Below, one piece after another: positions 1 through 7,742 of a DNA stretch of 56,968 nt; position 1 is the stretch's first letter; each line of letters opens with the position of its first letter. Origin of the DNA: Oscillospiraceae bacterium (GTDB lineage: Bacteria > Bacillota > Clostridia > Oscillospirales > Ruminococcaceae); contig WRGW01000111.1 of NCBI GenBank assembly GCA_009786985.1, positions 1 through 56,968 of the forward strand, written 5' to 3'. The notes beneath the pieces are model-generated. The model ran no database searches. It was given only the letters and a program-made list of their open reading frames with translations, and was not told the origin of the DNA. A program made the position numbers and the translations under genes.

Positions 1-1
1 A

Positions 2-100
2 AAGTGCAACAAAGTAACAAACCAAATTAACAAGGGATTTAATCGTTCGGGGACACAACGCTGTATGTGCAAGGAGTGCGGCATTATCTACACATTATAA
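2..100 (+). pseudogene. Fragment of a zinc-ribbon transposase (IS1/IS1595-like N-terminal part)
   Basis: The open frame enters from the left edge and ends at a stop after 32 residues. It reads as the second half of a transposase zinc ribbon: a cysteine near the start, then GTQRCMCKECG, matching the family pattern G-x-QR-x-x-C-x-x-C. No catalytic domain follows, so this is insertion-sequence debris or the 5' exon of a frameshifted element. The true start lies outside the window. The IS family is only a guess from the ribbon. Confidence 0.5.
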
Positions 101-144
101 TCAAACCACTTGCAAAAGGTTTAATAATGTGATATAATATAATC

Positions 145-267
145 ATGAGTTATGATATAAAATTACGCCGTCGAGCAATAGAATATTGGAACGACGGACA
201 CAGCAAAGCAGAAACAGCCGCCGTGTTTAAAGTAGGCACAACCACTCCGTTCCGAGTACAACGATGA
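145..267 (+). pseudogene. Truncated IS630-type transposase N-terminus
   Basis: A 40-codon frame starts MSYDIKLRRRAIEYWNDGH and then reads like the helix-turn-helix of IS630-family OrfA proteins (sequence-specific DNA recognition). The similarity stops abruptly at GTTTPFRVQR and a TGA, where the intact family continues for another 80-100 residues before the DDE domain. A TATAAT-like box lies about 7 bases before the ATG. I read this as a dead remnant. Together with the preceding zinc-ribbon fragment it marks the left end as an insertion hot spot. Confidence 0.6.
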
Positions 268-299
268 ATATGTACTTGCACTCATTCCAAAAAGCACTG

Positions 300-337
300 G
301 CAATCGCTACGGCTCTGGGCAATCGCTACGGCTCTGG
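300..337. repeat. Perfect 19-bp tandem duplication
   Basis: The unit GCAATCGCTACGGCTCTGG occurs twice back to back with no mismatch. It lies in the 307-base gene-free stretch between the IS630 remnant and the WYL regulator. That stretch otherwise holds only a hairpin and a second duplication. Likely a replication-slippage product in transposon debris. Confidence 0.85.
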
Positions 338-446
338 AAAAGTGGCAGGACTGTCGGCGTCGAAAAACGCGAGTCGGCGTAGGTTGAAATAAGATACATC
401 AAGTATCTTTTAAGTATCAAACGCCCGATTTCGAGGTAAAATAAAA

Positions 447-477
447 CCGCAATCCCGCTCATAGAGCGAGATTGCGG
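447..477 (-). terminator. Hairpin, possible minus-strand terminator
   Basis: CCGCAATC-C-CGCTC pairs with GAGCG-A-GATTGCGG around a 3-base loop, with one internal C/A mismatch. On the minus strand the stem is followed by TTTTATTTTA, so it looks like an intrinsic terminator reading leftward. No minus-strand gene ends here, so it may be a leftover of the lost transposon or may shield the regulator from antisense transcription. Confidence 0.5.
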
Positions 478-509
478 AATTGGGCTATCAGGATTTGAAA
501 ATTCCAAAT

Positions 510-587
510 GGGTGGATTTTCAATGTGGTCTAATGAAATTAAATCTCAAGTGAGTGGATTTTCGAGGAGGTCTAATGAAATTAAATC
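510..587 (+). repeat. 36-bp tandem duplication covering the start region of the WYL regulator
   Basis: Copy one (510-545) and copy two (552-587) share GTGGATTTT and GGTCTAATGAAATTAAATC. Both contain an ATG followed by the same four codons. Copy one has a poor ribosome site (CAATGTGG) and stops after six codons (MKLNLK). Copy two has CGAGGAGG and opens the real gene. The upstream copy therefore makes a short leader reading frame directly before the gene. Confidence 0.75.
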
Positions 588-1414
588 GAATGTTCGGGAT
601 TCTTACAATCCTTTTGCAAAAAGAAAAAGTTACGGCAGCTTTGCTTGCAGAAAAGTTTGAAGTCAACCGTCGAACAATCGGTCGGGATATAGACGCACTC
701 TGTATGGCTGGAATCCCGATTATCACACAACAAGGTGCAGGTGGCGGAATTTCGATTGAAGAGGGCTATGGACTATATTCGGGCAATGATACATCTGAAT
801 TGTTCTCAAAAGTGATTAATATCGACCTTTATTCGTATTACCGCGAATTGTTACCCCAAAAAGTCGAGCAGTTAAAATATGCTGCTGTTCAAAGACAGTT
901 AGTCGAGTTTGATTATTTTTACAGTAAAGGTGAATCACACCGTAAAATTGAGCCATATTTTGTGATGTATCAATGGTCATCATGGTATGTGTACGGATTT
1001 TGCTTAAAACGGCAAGATTGGAGAATGTTCAAGCTACTTAGAATGCAGAACTTACAAACTTGTGATGAAATCTTTGCACAACGAGAAATTCCTTCTAACG
1101 AAAAAATCGATATGGATTTTAGTCTCCCTACCAATTCTGAAGATTTATATGTAGTTGCGTTATTTGACAAGTCGGTAAAATATATGCTTGTAGAGGAATT
1201 TGGCACAGAGTGCTATAACGAAACAGATGATGGATTATTGTTTGAACTCGATTTTTCGTACATAGTTTTTGAATACAACTCTGAGGAAACTAATCACGAA
1301 TTTTTAGTCAACTGGCTGTGGGGATTCGGAAATAAAGTTAAAATCCTGCGGCCTATGCGTGTTATAGATGAAATTAAAACACTCGCTGAAAATATTTTAA
1401 AATTTTATGAATGA
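575..1414 (+). CDS. YafY-family HTH/WYL transcriptional regulator
   Basis: A 279-residue DNA-binding regulator. Residues 1-60 form an HTH_11 winged helix (RMFGILTILLQ...LAEKFEVNRRTIGRDIDAL). Residues about 95-170 carry the WYL core (QLVEFDYFYS, then a ...SSWYVYGFC...FKLLRM block), and a C-terminal WCX-like part follows. WYL domains sense ligands, often nucleotides or small effectors; the effector here is unknown. I start at ATG 575, not 554, because CGAGGAGG lies seven bases upstream and MKLNRMFGIL is the usual family start. The two genes downstream on the same strand are probably its regulon: such regulators commonly sit next to PPOX, VOC or acetyltransferase genes in Firmicutes. Confidence 0.85.
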   Translation: MKLNRMFGILTILLQKEKVTAALLAEKFEVNRRTIGRDIDALCMAGIPIITQQGAGGGISIEEGYGLYSGNDTSELFSKVINIDLYSYYRELLPQKVEQLKYAAVQRQLVEFDYFYSKGESHRKIEPYFVMYQWSSWYVYGFCLKRQDWRMFKLLRMQNLQTCDEIFAQREIPSNEKIDMDFSLPTNSEDLYVVALFDKSVKYMLVEEFGTECYNETDDGLLFELDFSYIVFEYNSEETNHEFLVNWLWGFGNKVKILRPMRVIDEIKTLAENILKFYE

Positions 1415-1483
1415 ATAGGGCATACTGTTGTCGTATTTAGTGTGGTATACTGTAAAAAAACTAAGAAAGCGAGAATTTTAATT

Positions 1484-1927
1484 ATGAACCCGATTGTTAA
1501 AAGAGCTGGAGAGCTAATCAATTCAAAAACTGGTTACATTGGTAATGGTATGGGGGGATACGCTGTTGTCACGCTGATTGACGAAAACGGATATCCGTCT
1601 TCATCAACTATGTCTATTTCCAAAGCTGATGGAGTTAAATGGCTAACGTTTTTGACTGACTCTAACGGTGTAAAAGCAAAACGAATTTCTAATTGTAACA
1701 AGGCGTGTGTTTGCCTTGCTTCGAGTGAGTATCATATTTCACTGACTGGTACAGCTGAAATCATAACCGATAACGCTGTAAAAAAAGAAAATTGGCAACA
1801 ACCTATTGTTGATTATTTCAAAGCTAACCATGATGACCCAAATTGGGCAGTTTTGCGGTTCACTGCCGAAACGTACAACGTCTTTTTCGCCGATGACGAT
1901 ACCGAAGAAAAAGGTAATGTTAAATAA
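1484..1927 (+). CDS. Pyridoxamine 5'-phosphate oxidase-family (flavin split-barrel) protein
   Basis: A protein of 147 residues. The sequence TMSISKADGVKWLTFLTDSNGVKAKRISNCNKACVCL has the split beta-barrel layout of the general-stress/PPOX-like group that binds FMN or F420-like cofactors: small-residue strand, substrate loop, then a K-A-x-x-I segment. The exact reaction is not predictable; these proteins often reduce xenobiotics or bind heme. I begin at ATG 1484, after GAAAGCGAG, because the upstream in-frame extension (MVYCKKTKKARIL) has no family counterpart. It lies 69 bases after the regulator and 52 bases before the next gene, consistent with one transcript. Confidence 0.75.
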   Translation: MNPIVKRAGELINSKTGYIGNGMGGYAVVTLIDENGYPSSSTMSISKADGVKWLTFLTDSNGVKAKRISNCNKACVCLASSEYHISLTGTAEIITDNAVKKENWQQPIVDYFKANHDDPNWAVLRFTAETYNVFFADDDTEEKGNVK

Positions 1928-1979
1928 TTACAACGTTAAGTACTTTTCAAGCAGTCAAAAAAGAAAGAAGGTAAAAATA

Positions 1980-2420
1980 ATGTTAATACCAACGATTTCA
2001 TTTCAAGGAAATTGTGATGAGGCGATTAATTACTACAAAGAAACACTCGATGCTAAAGCTGAGAACATAGCTTATTTAAAAGACTCACCAAAAGAATTTT
2101 TGGAATCACCAGAACTTTTAGAAGCAATGGGTGGCAATCTACCACCGAATTTTGTGACATATTCAGAAGTGACTATTTCAGATACTCTTCTCTGTATGAC
2201 TGATGGAGGCGAAAAACCGATTACAGGCGATTTTTTTTCGATGATGCTGGCGTTTGATTCGGCTGATGAAGTTACTGCTACTTTTGAAAAGCTGTCCAAA
2301 GACGGAAAAGTCGTGCAACCACTCGCTAAACAATTCTGGGCTGACCTCTGCGGTGATGTGGTGGACAAATTCGGGATTAACTGGCATATCTGCACCGAAA
2401 GCTGTTCCGCTTCAGAGTAA
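1980..2420 (+). CDS. VOC-superfamily protein (PhnB/glyoxalase-like)
   Basis: A 146-residue protein of the vicinal oxygen chelate fold, PhnB-like branch. It opens MLIPTISFQGNCDEAINYYK (beta strand plus the A-x-x-F/Y-Y helix), with GDFFSMMLAFDSADEV in the middle and FWADLCGDVVDKFGINWHI at the end; the FW-(x)4-G...D-x-F-G-x-x-W pattern is typical. Members act as lyases, dioxygenases or drug-binding resistance proteins, so the substrate is unknown. Start ATG 1980 follows AAAGAAAGAAGG; the longer frame in the track runs backwards through the previous gene. Likely co-transcribed with the regulator and PPOX-like gene. Confidence 0.8.
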   Translation: MLIPTISFQGNCDEAINYYKETLDAKAENIAYLKDSPKEFLESPELLEAMGGNLPPNFVTYSEVTISDTLLCMTDGGEKPITGDFFSMMLAFDSADEVTATFEKLSKDGKVVQPLAKQFWADLCGDVVDKFGINWHICTESCSASE

Positions 2421-2495
2421 GTATAGATGTCAACTTTCCGAGGGGCAATATGGATACCCAAAAAAGGATTATTTTTTAAAAAATTCAAAAAAGTG

Positions 2496-2524
2496 TTGAC
2501 TTTCGTCAAAAATTGTGCTATAAT
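2496..2524 (+). promoter_or_regulatory. Sigma-A promoter of the SLOG gene, with possible operator
   Basis: TTGACT and TATAAT are separated by 17 bases, which predicts a start near 2531. The -35 box is part of the inverted repeat TTGACTTTCGTCAA, which could be a small operator. This promoter separates the SLOG and secreted-protein genes from the upstream WYL cluster. Confidence 0.85.
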
Positions 2525-2550
2525 GTAAATTGTCTGGTAGAAACAAGCCC

Positions 2551-2570
2551 TTCTTTCATGTGTGAAAGGA
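2551..2570 (+). promoter_or_regulatory. Leader hairpin overlapping the ribosome binding site of the SLOG gene
   Basis: TTCTTTCA pairs with TGAAAGGA (eight pairs, one G-U) around a TGTG loop. The 3' arm contains AAAGGA, the Shine-Dalgarno site ten bases before ATG 2581. Folding would hide the ribosome site, so this may be a translational switch, a thermosensor or simply a stability hairpin. Confidence 0.55.
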
Positions 2571-2580
2571 CAACTATATA

Positions 2581-3597
2581 ATGAAACACAAATTTGAACC
2601 TGCGTCTTGTTGCATGATTGCAGGAAGTGCTGTGAATGATTTAGAGTTCGGACAAGATGAGAAACATCCTTATTGTGTGAAGCTGAAGTTATCTATTTGT
2701 GAGCGAATACTTAATCTCTGCGACCAAGGAATTATTGATTTCTTCACTACTGCAGAGCGAGGAGTGGCGTTCTATGCGGCTGAAGCGGTTATTGCCGCAC
2801 GACACCTCCGCCCTAGTTACTCACCACGGCTTCATATCGTAATGCCATACGAGAACCAAGCCAACCGCTGGAGTTCTGATTTGCAAGAGCGATTTTACCA
2901 ACTTCACGCCGACGCATATTCTGTAGACATATTGCAAACACAGTATACTAAGGACTGTTACTCCAAAGCTGATGAGTTTATGCTGAAACAATGTTCAGTG
3001 TTTCTAACGGATAATGGTAATTCAGCACTCGCAAAAATTGCCAAGAGAAAAGGTAAACAAGTTGAACTCTTGTCTGAATCTGATGCCACACCTGCACGGA
3101 GACGTGTGTTATTCCCGAATTTGACTGGGGCTAAGCGTATTGCTGTTGTAGCTGCTGTGTGTGTTGTGTTTGCCGCAACCTTGGCTCAAGGAATATCGAT
3201 GACATTCGTGGATGACAAGCTCGTTGTATGGTTTCGAGAACTCATGAGTTCTGATGGAAATAAACATGTGGTTTTTTTTAACGAAATTCGTGAATATGGC
3301 TCTGTTGAAGAATTGATTGAAGCTGAAAATGTTGACATCTTATTTCCTACAAATCAAAGATTTGAGCGGTTTGAAGCATATAATATTGGCGACATCTTGC
3401 ATATAGTAATAACTACAACAGAACCTTTTGTTAGGTTTAGTGTAGACATAAATGCTGGCATAATAGTAGAGCAGTACTTTGTTGAGTGGGACGGATTCTA
3501 TCAAGTAGGATGGACTGAAAATGGCAATTATTACAGAGTGCTTACAACTGATAGTCTGTTACTATCAGAAATAATAGAAAATTTAGTTAGGAATTAA
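2581..3597 (+). CDS. SLOG (DUF1273/YpsA-like) domain fused to a membrane anchor and outer domain
   Basis: A 338-residue protein. Residues 8-165 match the YpsA/DUF1273 group of the SLOG superfamily, Rossmann-like domains proposed to bind nucleotide-type ligands: CMIAGSAV, then TAERGVAFYAAEAVIAAR, LHIVMPYENQANRW, and a later FLTDNGN strand. Residues 185-207 (RIAVVAAVCVVFAATLAQGI) form one transmembrane helix. Residues 208-338 form a beta-rich domain resembling the DUF4367-type outer parts of Firmicute membrane proteins. Positive residues before the helix (PARRR) place the SLOG part in the cytoplasm. YpsA itself is normally a free 180-residue protein, so the fusion is unusual. It has its own promoter, and the next gene follows after three bases. 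Function is unknown; a signalling role from cell surface to nucleotide-sensing domain is inference. Confidence 0.7.
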   Translation: MKHKFEPASCCMIAGSAVNDLEFGQDEKHPYCVKLKLSICERILNLCDQGIIDFFTTAERGVAFYAAEAVIAARHLRPSYSPRLHIVMPYENQANRWSSDLQERFYQLHADAYSVDILQTQYTKDCYSKADEFMLKQCSVFLTDNGNSALAKIAKRKGKQVELLSESDATPARRRVLFPNLTGAKRIAVVAAVCVVFAATLAQGISMTFVDDKLVVWFRELMSSDGNKHVVFFNEIREYGSVEELIEAENVDILFPTNQRFERFEAYNIGDILHIVITTTEPFVRFSVDINAGIIVEQYFVEWDGFYQVGWTENGNYYRVLTTDSLLLSEIIENLVRN

Positions 3598-3600
3598 AAA

Positions 3601-3984
3601 ATGAAAAAAGCATTTTTAAGGTCGGTAGCAGCACTGATGGTTGCTTGTATGTTTGTGTTGACATTCGGTGGATTTACAAGTGAAGGAGTTGTTGTGACAA
3701 ACGATGGTTTTACCGAGATTATTATTTACGGCGTTGATTGTAGCGAAAAAGAACAACAGATTATCGCTGCTCTCAATGGCGAGGTACTTATATCACCAAT
3801 GAACATCCTCTGTTTTTTCGGGCATAATATGTCAACAATATATGCTGTCGTAACCGAACATCGTTTTTTTACAACGTCTCCACGTTGTCGTCAAACCAGA
3901 CACAGAGTGAGCACTTGCACTCGCAATAATTGCCAATATATCTTGACGACATTTATCCGTCAAGATAGAATTACTTGTTGTTAG
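3601..3984 (+). CDS. Small secreted protein with Cys-rich C-terminus
   Basis: A 127-residue protein. Residues 1-25 are a signal peptide (MKKAFLRSVAALMVACMFVL). A short acidic middle follows, then a C-terminal domain beginning LCFFGHNMSTIYAV with regularly spaced cysteines (C-x-x-GH..., SPRCRQT, STCTRNNC, a terminal CC). This FGH...C...C module recurs in small exported proteins of Clostridia but has no known activity to me. It starts three bases after the SLOG-TM stop, so translation is coupled and the products may interact outside the membrane. A strong terminator follows at 4023. Confidence 0.65.
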   Translation: MKKAFLRSVAALMVACMFVLTFGGFTSEGVVVTNDGFTEIIIYGVDCSEKEQQIIAALNGEVLISPMNILCFFGHNMSTIYAVVTEHRFFTTSPRCRQTRHRVSTCTRNNCQYILTTFIRQDRITCC

Positions 3985-4022
3985 TGACCGTGTGATGATA
4001 TTAGAAATAATGTAAATTTTTA

Positions 4023-4055
4023 GTAAGCTGTCTTGAATAGATGGCTTGCTTTTTT
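4023..4055 (+). terminator. Intrinsic terminator of the SLOG/secreted-protein transcript
   Basis: GTAAGCTGTCT pairs with AGATGGCTTGC (11 pairs including G-U) around a five-base loop and is followed by six T. Confidence 0.85.
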
Positions 4056-4129
4056 CGCTTTTACTCTGCTTGCGAAAATGGCTTCGCTCGGACAATGCCA
4101 AATGAATTGAGTTAAACTACAACATAACC

Positions 4130-4158
4130 CCCCATTCTTGTAAAAATCAAGAATGGGG
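4130..4158. terminator. Hairpin between convergent transcripts (glnS end)
   Basis: CCCCATTCTTG and CAAGAATGGGG form a perfect 11-bp stem around a seven-base loop, 22 bases beyond the glnS stop. A weak T-run (ATAATTTTA) follows on the plus strand. It most likely ends glnS and back-stops the opposite transcript. Confidence 0.7.
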
Positions 4159-4180
4159 ATAATTTTATGTTACTACGCAT

Positions 4181-5833
4181 TTAAGAAGGCTTAAAACTGC
4201 TCTTCAAATCGACAATGCTATTCCACACGTTTTGATTTTTGCTGTCTAAGCAGAAATATCCAGTACGCACGAATTGAAAACGCTCACCCGCTTTGGCTTC
4301 TGATAATGATTTCTCGAGTTTTACGCCTTCTATTTGGCGGACAGAATTTCGGTTTAAAAACTCGTTATAATCACCAGTAATTTCTTCGGCAGTGAACAAT
4401 CTCTCGTATTGCATGACTGTGCTTTCGATACAATGCTCCGCCGATAACCAGTGGATTGTTCCTTTAACTTTACGTCCATCTGCTGGAACACCGTTAGATG
4501 TTTCTAAATCAGCAGTGCAGAGCAATTCGACGATTTCACCATTTATACCCTTAACAATTTCTTCACATTTGATGATGTAAGAACCCATAAGTCTTACTTC
4601 CGTACCTAGTTTTAATCGGTGAAATTTTGGTGGCGGAATTTCCGCAAAGTCAGAGCGTTCTATATAAAGTTGTCGAGTGAAAGGCAAATCCCTCCGCCCA
4701 AATTCGGCGTTACCGGGGTGATTTGCAATTGAAAATGTTTCGACTTCGGGCTTAACTGGATAGTTTATAATCGTGACAAGCAGAGATTCTAACACAGCTA
4801 TTTTTCTGTATGCCTTGGCATTTAGTTCTTCTCGCATACAATGCTCAAGCATCTCGACTGAAACTATACTCTGCGATTTTGAATAACCAGCTCTATCAAG
4901 AAAATCGTTGATTGCTGAGGGAGTATATCCACGGCGACGTAAACCACATAGTGTCGGCATACGAGGGTCGTCCCAACCATCTACTAATTTGGTTTCAACG
5001 AGTTCGCGCAGGTATCGTTTACTCATTACAGTATATGTCATATTCAATCTTGCAAATTCGTATTGTTCAGGTCGCGCTTTACGTATTGGGTGAGCGAAAA
5101 CGTTTTCTACTACCCAGTTATACAAAGGGCGATGATTTTCAAATTCAATCGAACAGCATGAGTGAGTAATCCCCTCAAGTGCGTCTTGAATCGGGTGCGA
5201 AAAATCATACAAAGGATAAATGCACCACTTATCGCCAGTTCTGTGATGAGTGGTGTAGTTTATGCGATAAATTGCAGGGTCACGCATATTCATATTAGGT
5301 GATGTCATATCGATTTTAGCTCTAAGTGTACAAGCCCCAACAGGGAATTCGCCAACTTTCATTCGTGAAAACAAGTCAAGATTTTCATCAACAGAACGCT
5401 CTCTGAAAGGGCTATCTTGACCTGATTCGGTGAGTGTTCCGCGCATTTCACGCATTTGCTCTGGTGATAAATCGCAAACATATGCCAAGTCTTTTTTAAT
5501 TAGCTCAACTGCAAACTCATAACACTTCTCGAAATAATCTGAACCGAAGAAAATCCCACCAGAGGGTTCTTCGCCGATTAGCCATACCAAGTCTTCGCGT
5601 ATTGAACGAACATATTCGTCATCTTCACGTTCAGGGTTAGTATCGTCATATCTTAGATTAAACAGCCCTCCAAAACGGTTCGCTGATGTGTAATTGATTC
5701 TAATCGCCTTAGCGCTACCTATATGAAGATAGCCATTAGGTTCAGGCGGAAAACGTGTATGAATCTGACCAACATTTTCCTCCGCTAAGTCTTTTTCGAT
5801 AATATCGTGAATAAAATTTGCAGGATATTCCAT
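4181..5833 (-). CDS. glnS: Glutaminyl-tRNA synthetase
   Basis: A 550-residue class I synthetase that charges tRNA-Gln with glutamine in the cytoplasm. It shows the HIGH-type motif PPEPNGYLHIGSAK (residues 30-42) and the KMSKS-type motif VMSKR (269-273). The stretch SGGIFFGSDYFEKCYEFAVELI and the long anticodon-binding beta barrels after about residue 340 (GIHWLSA-like TIHWLSAEHCIE) mark GlnRS rather than GltX. Length is normal. The site AAAGGAATAACAATCAAAA precedes the ATG. GlnRS is patchy in Firmicutes and was acquired by transfer in several lineages; its presence beside gatCAB further along the window is discussed in the findings. No T-box-sized leader is present (about 70 bases). Confidence 0.93.
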   Translation of the reverse strand: MEYPANFIHDIIEKDLAEENVGQIHTRFPPEPNGYLHIGSAKAIRINYTSANRFGGLFNLRYDDTNPEREDDEYVRSIREDLVWLIGEEPSGGIFFGSDYFEKCYEFAVELIKKDLAYVCDLSPEQMREMRGTLTESGQDSPFRERSVDENLDLFSRMKVGEFPVGACTLRAKIDMTSPNMNMRDPAIYRINYTTHHRTGDKWCIYPLYDFSHPIQDALEGITHSCCSIEFENHRPLYNWVVENVFAHPIRKARPEQYEFARLNMTYTVMSKRYLRELVETKLVDGWDDPRMPTLCGLRRRGYTPSAINDFLDRAGYSKSQSIVSVEMLEHCMREELNAKAYRKIAVLESLLVTIINYPVKPEVETFSIANHPGNAEFGRRDLPFTRQLYIERSDFAEIPPPKFHRLKLGTEVRLMGSYIIKCEEIVKGINGEIVELLCTADLETSNGVPADGRKVKGTIHWLSAEHCIESTVMQYERLFTAEEITGDYNEFLNRNSVRQIEGVKLEKSLSEAKAGERFQFVRTGYFCLDSKNQNVWNSIVDLKSSFKPS

Positions 5834-5910
5834 TTTTGATTGTTATTCCTTTCGTTGGACTTCTTTTGAAATTTCAAAAAATTTAGTTCGGGGTTCAAAA
5901 CGAATAGAGC

Positions 5911-5939
5911 TATTTAACATAAAACTTTGAATTCGTCAA
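5911..5939 (-). promoter_or_regulatory. Probable glnS promoter
   Basis: On the minus strand TTGACG is followed after 17 bases by TAAATA, with a TG one base before the -10 box (extended -10 type). The leader to the glnS ATG would be about 70 bases. The -10 match is weak. Confidence 0.5.
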
Positions 5940-5980
5940 GCAAAATATTCGATGGAGTGTGGAAATCAAGAAAACAGATT

Positions 5981-7546
5981 TTAAGTTTGACATGCCAAAT
6001 ATAGCTGTTTAGTGCCATAACAATTTTTAAGTAACGCTCCTTCGATTGAGCGTTTAGAAGCAATTCTTTCGGCGAACTCACGGTCATAATAAGGTTCTAC
6101 TCTTGTTATGATTTGTGCTTTTGTTACACCACAATAATAACAATGTTCAAAATTAGAGTATAGAACACTAGAAGGCTGTGAAGGTTCAGGGCGTGGGAGT
6201 ATTTCATCAAAGTAATCAGCACGTTGTTCTAAGAAACCAAGCATAAAATCGACTTGACCAGTCCAGGTGTCAATCGCCGCCACGTGAGGAGGGTTTGGCC
6301 AAGTAAAAACACCAAGAATATCGTGGCGTTCAAAATTGTGTTCAAAAGCAGTTTGATATCTTAGCGAAAGTTCACGGACGTGTTCAATCGTTTCGTCTAC
6401 AGCTTGTCGTGCGAAATGATGCCAGCGTTCTGCTACTGCTTGCCTAAACTCTGGAATAGCAAAAAGCTCAACCGCCCAGTACCAAGTGTTGCGCGGAAGA
6501 GCGGAGCGTGGTTCGGTTCGAGCGGTCCAGTAAGCGTTTTGTGCGGCAATGTCAAAATCCCACACTGGTGCCATGTGGAGCTTTCGTTCATCGCCTTGCC
6601 CTCTGATTTTCATAAAAACACTGTTCCAGCCAGCATCAGTGTTCACGAATATCTGCTGTACCAACATAAAATCTACCATTGACGGAATGTCAACTAGAGC
6701 AGCAACCCTCTCAAAATCACGCGAACGCATTGCACGCCCTACACGGTCAAGAAAATCACGAGCATACTCTAAATGTTCAGGTGTGGCATTGTTCGGAAAA
6801 CGAACTTCATAAAGATTATCACGTGCAGTTCCGCCACTACGGCTGTTACCAGTAATGCCGTTGGGATGAGTGTTTACACGAATATAATGGATTCCTTCAA
6901 TATTACCACCACGATAAAGCCGTGAATCTTGTTCTATAAAATAATCTGTTAATGCAGGGTCTGAGTGACCTTCTAAATTCGCTCTACCAGGACCTATGCT
7001 TCTTTCATCGGCAAGCATATAGACACCCATATATTCGTCATTAACATACAGGTGCATAAATCTTGCAAAAGGTGCCCAGCACATTCCATCGAGCTTATTG
7101 CCCAAATGATACGCAGTGTAATTTCTGAGTAGTGATTTATCGCCATGGTTCGCAATTAAAACCCAGTCTCTATGGCGTGGACCGCTTGCAACCATCGCAC
7201 GGTTTCCGCTATTGAATCGCAATCGCAGTGAGCGTTTTTCAGGGTGATTACTCCAGCTCGAAGCCCCACGCCCACGAATCCTCCCCATAGCACCGCTGAA
7301 ATTGAGATTATCACGCTCCATGCCCGTTAAATCAAAGCGTGAATCAATCCAGAGAGTTCGTTCGACAAACGGTATCCCGTTCGCTTGAATGGTTAGCGTA
7401 GGAAAGTCTTCTTGTGGTGTAGTTGTAGTGTTTGACAAAAACGTAACTGTATCACTCGAAATAGGGAAAGTGGCAATAGCAGTTGGAGCTGACAATGTTA
7501 GCGATAATACTAACGGAATTATTAATAAAATTAAAATTTTTTTCAT
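5981..7546 (-). CDS. Exported CotH-family (kinase-like) protein
   Basis: A 521-residue protein with a signal peptide (residues 1-26, MKKILILLIIPLVLSL). The CotH domain spans about 50-440: RIRGRGASSW (89-98), KRSLRLRF, NYTAYHLGNKL, VYMLADE and APVWDFDIA are the family landmarks. CotH proteins have a protein-kinase-like fold; spore-coat CotH phosphorylates coat proteins, and secreted versions occur with cellulosomal and adhesive modules. Substrate here is unknown. The last 55 residues (HCYYCGVTKAQI...) form an odd Cys-containing tail that may be a cell-surface module. Ribosome site AAGGAGGTATA is strong. A dockerin scrap lies just upstream. Confidence 0.8.
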   Translation of the reverse strand: MKKILILLIIPLVLSLTLSAPTAIATFPISSDTVTFLSNTTTTPQEDFPTLTIQANGIPFVERTLWIDSRFDLTGMERDNLNFSGAMGRIRGRGASSWSNHPEKRSLRLRFNSGNRAMVASGPRHRDWVLIANHGDKSLLRNYTAYHLGNKLDGMCWAPFARFMHLYVNDEYMGVYMLADERSIGPGRANLEGHSDPALTDYFIEQDSRLYRGGNIEGIHYIRVNTHPNGITGNSRSGGTARDNLYEVRFPNNATPEHLEYARDFLDRVGRAMRSRDFERVAALVDIPSMVDFMLVQQIFVNTDAGWNSVFMKIRGQGDERKLHMAPVWDFDIAAQNAYWTARTEPRSALPRNTWYWAVELFAIPEFRQAVAERWHHFARQAVDETIEHVRELSLRYQTAFEHNFERHDILGVFTWPNPPHVAAIDTWTGQVDFMLGFLEQRADYFDEILPRPEPSQPSSVLYSNFEHCYYCGVTKAQIITRVEPYYDREFAERIASKRSIEGALLKNCYGTKQLYLACQT

Positions 7547-7590
7547 TATACCTCCTTAGTAGTCCACCATAAATTCTAACTACGAGTTCG

Positions 7591-7740
7591 TTAATTTCTA
7601 TGAAATTCTACTGGCAAGCCTACCAAATACCGCAACACTTCTAAAGCATCGCCTATATCTATTTCTCCATTTGCATTAAAATCATGCGTCCCTATTGTGA
7701 CTCTGTTCTGATTAATGATAATGATATATTTTTCATAGCT
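7591..7740 (-). pseudogene. Dockerin-like C-terminal fragment
   Basis: The minus-strand frame contains THDFNANGEIDIGDAL followed by EVLRYLVGLP and a stop. This is one calcium-binding loop-helix unit of a type I dockerin (D-x-N-x-D/N-G-x-I/D pattern). It is in a different frame from the NYN gene upstream, has no start or ribosome site of its own and only one of the two dockerin repeats. I read it as the remains of a cellulosomal-type protein, perhaps a former partner or tail of the CotH protein. Confidence 0.55.
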
Positions 7741-7742
7741 TC

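Noticed and set aside
2072-2509. 145-residue antisense ORF
   Set aside because: It lies opposite the VOC gene, shows no domain, and the sense frame explains the conservation.
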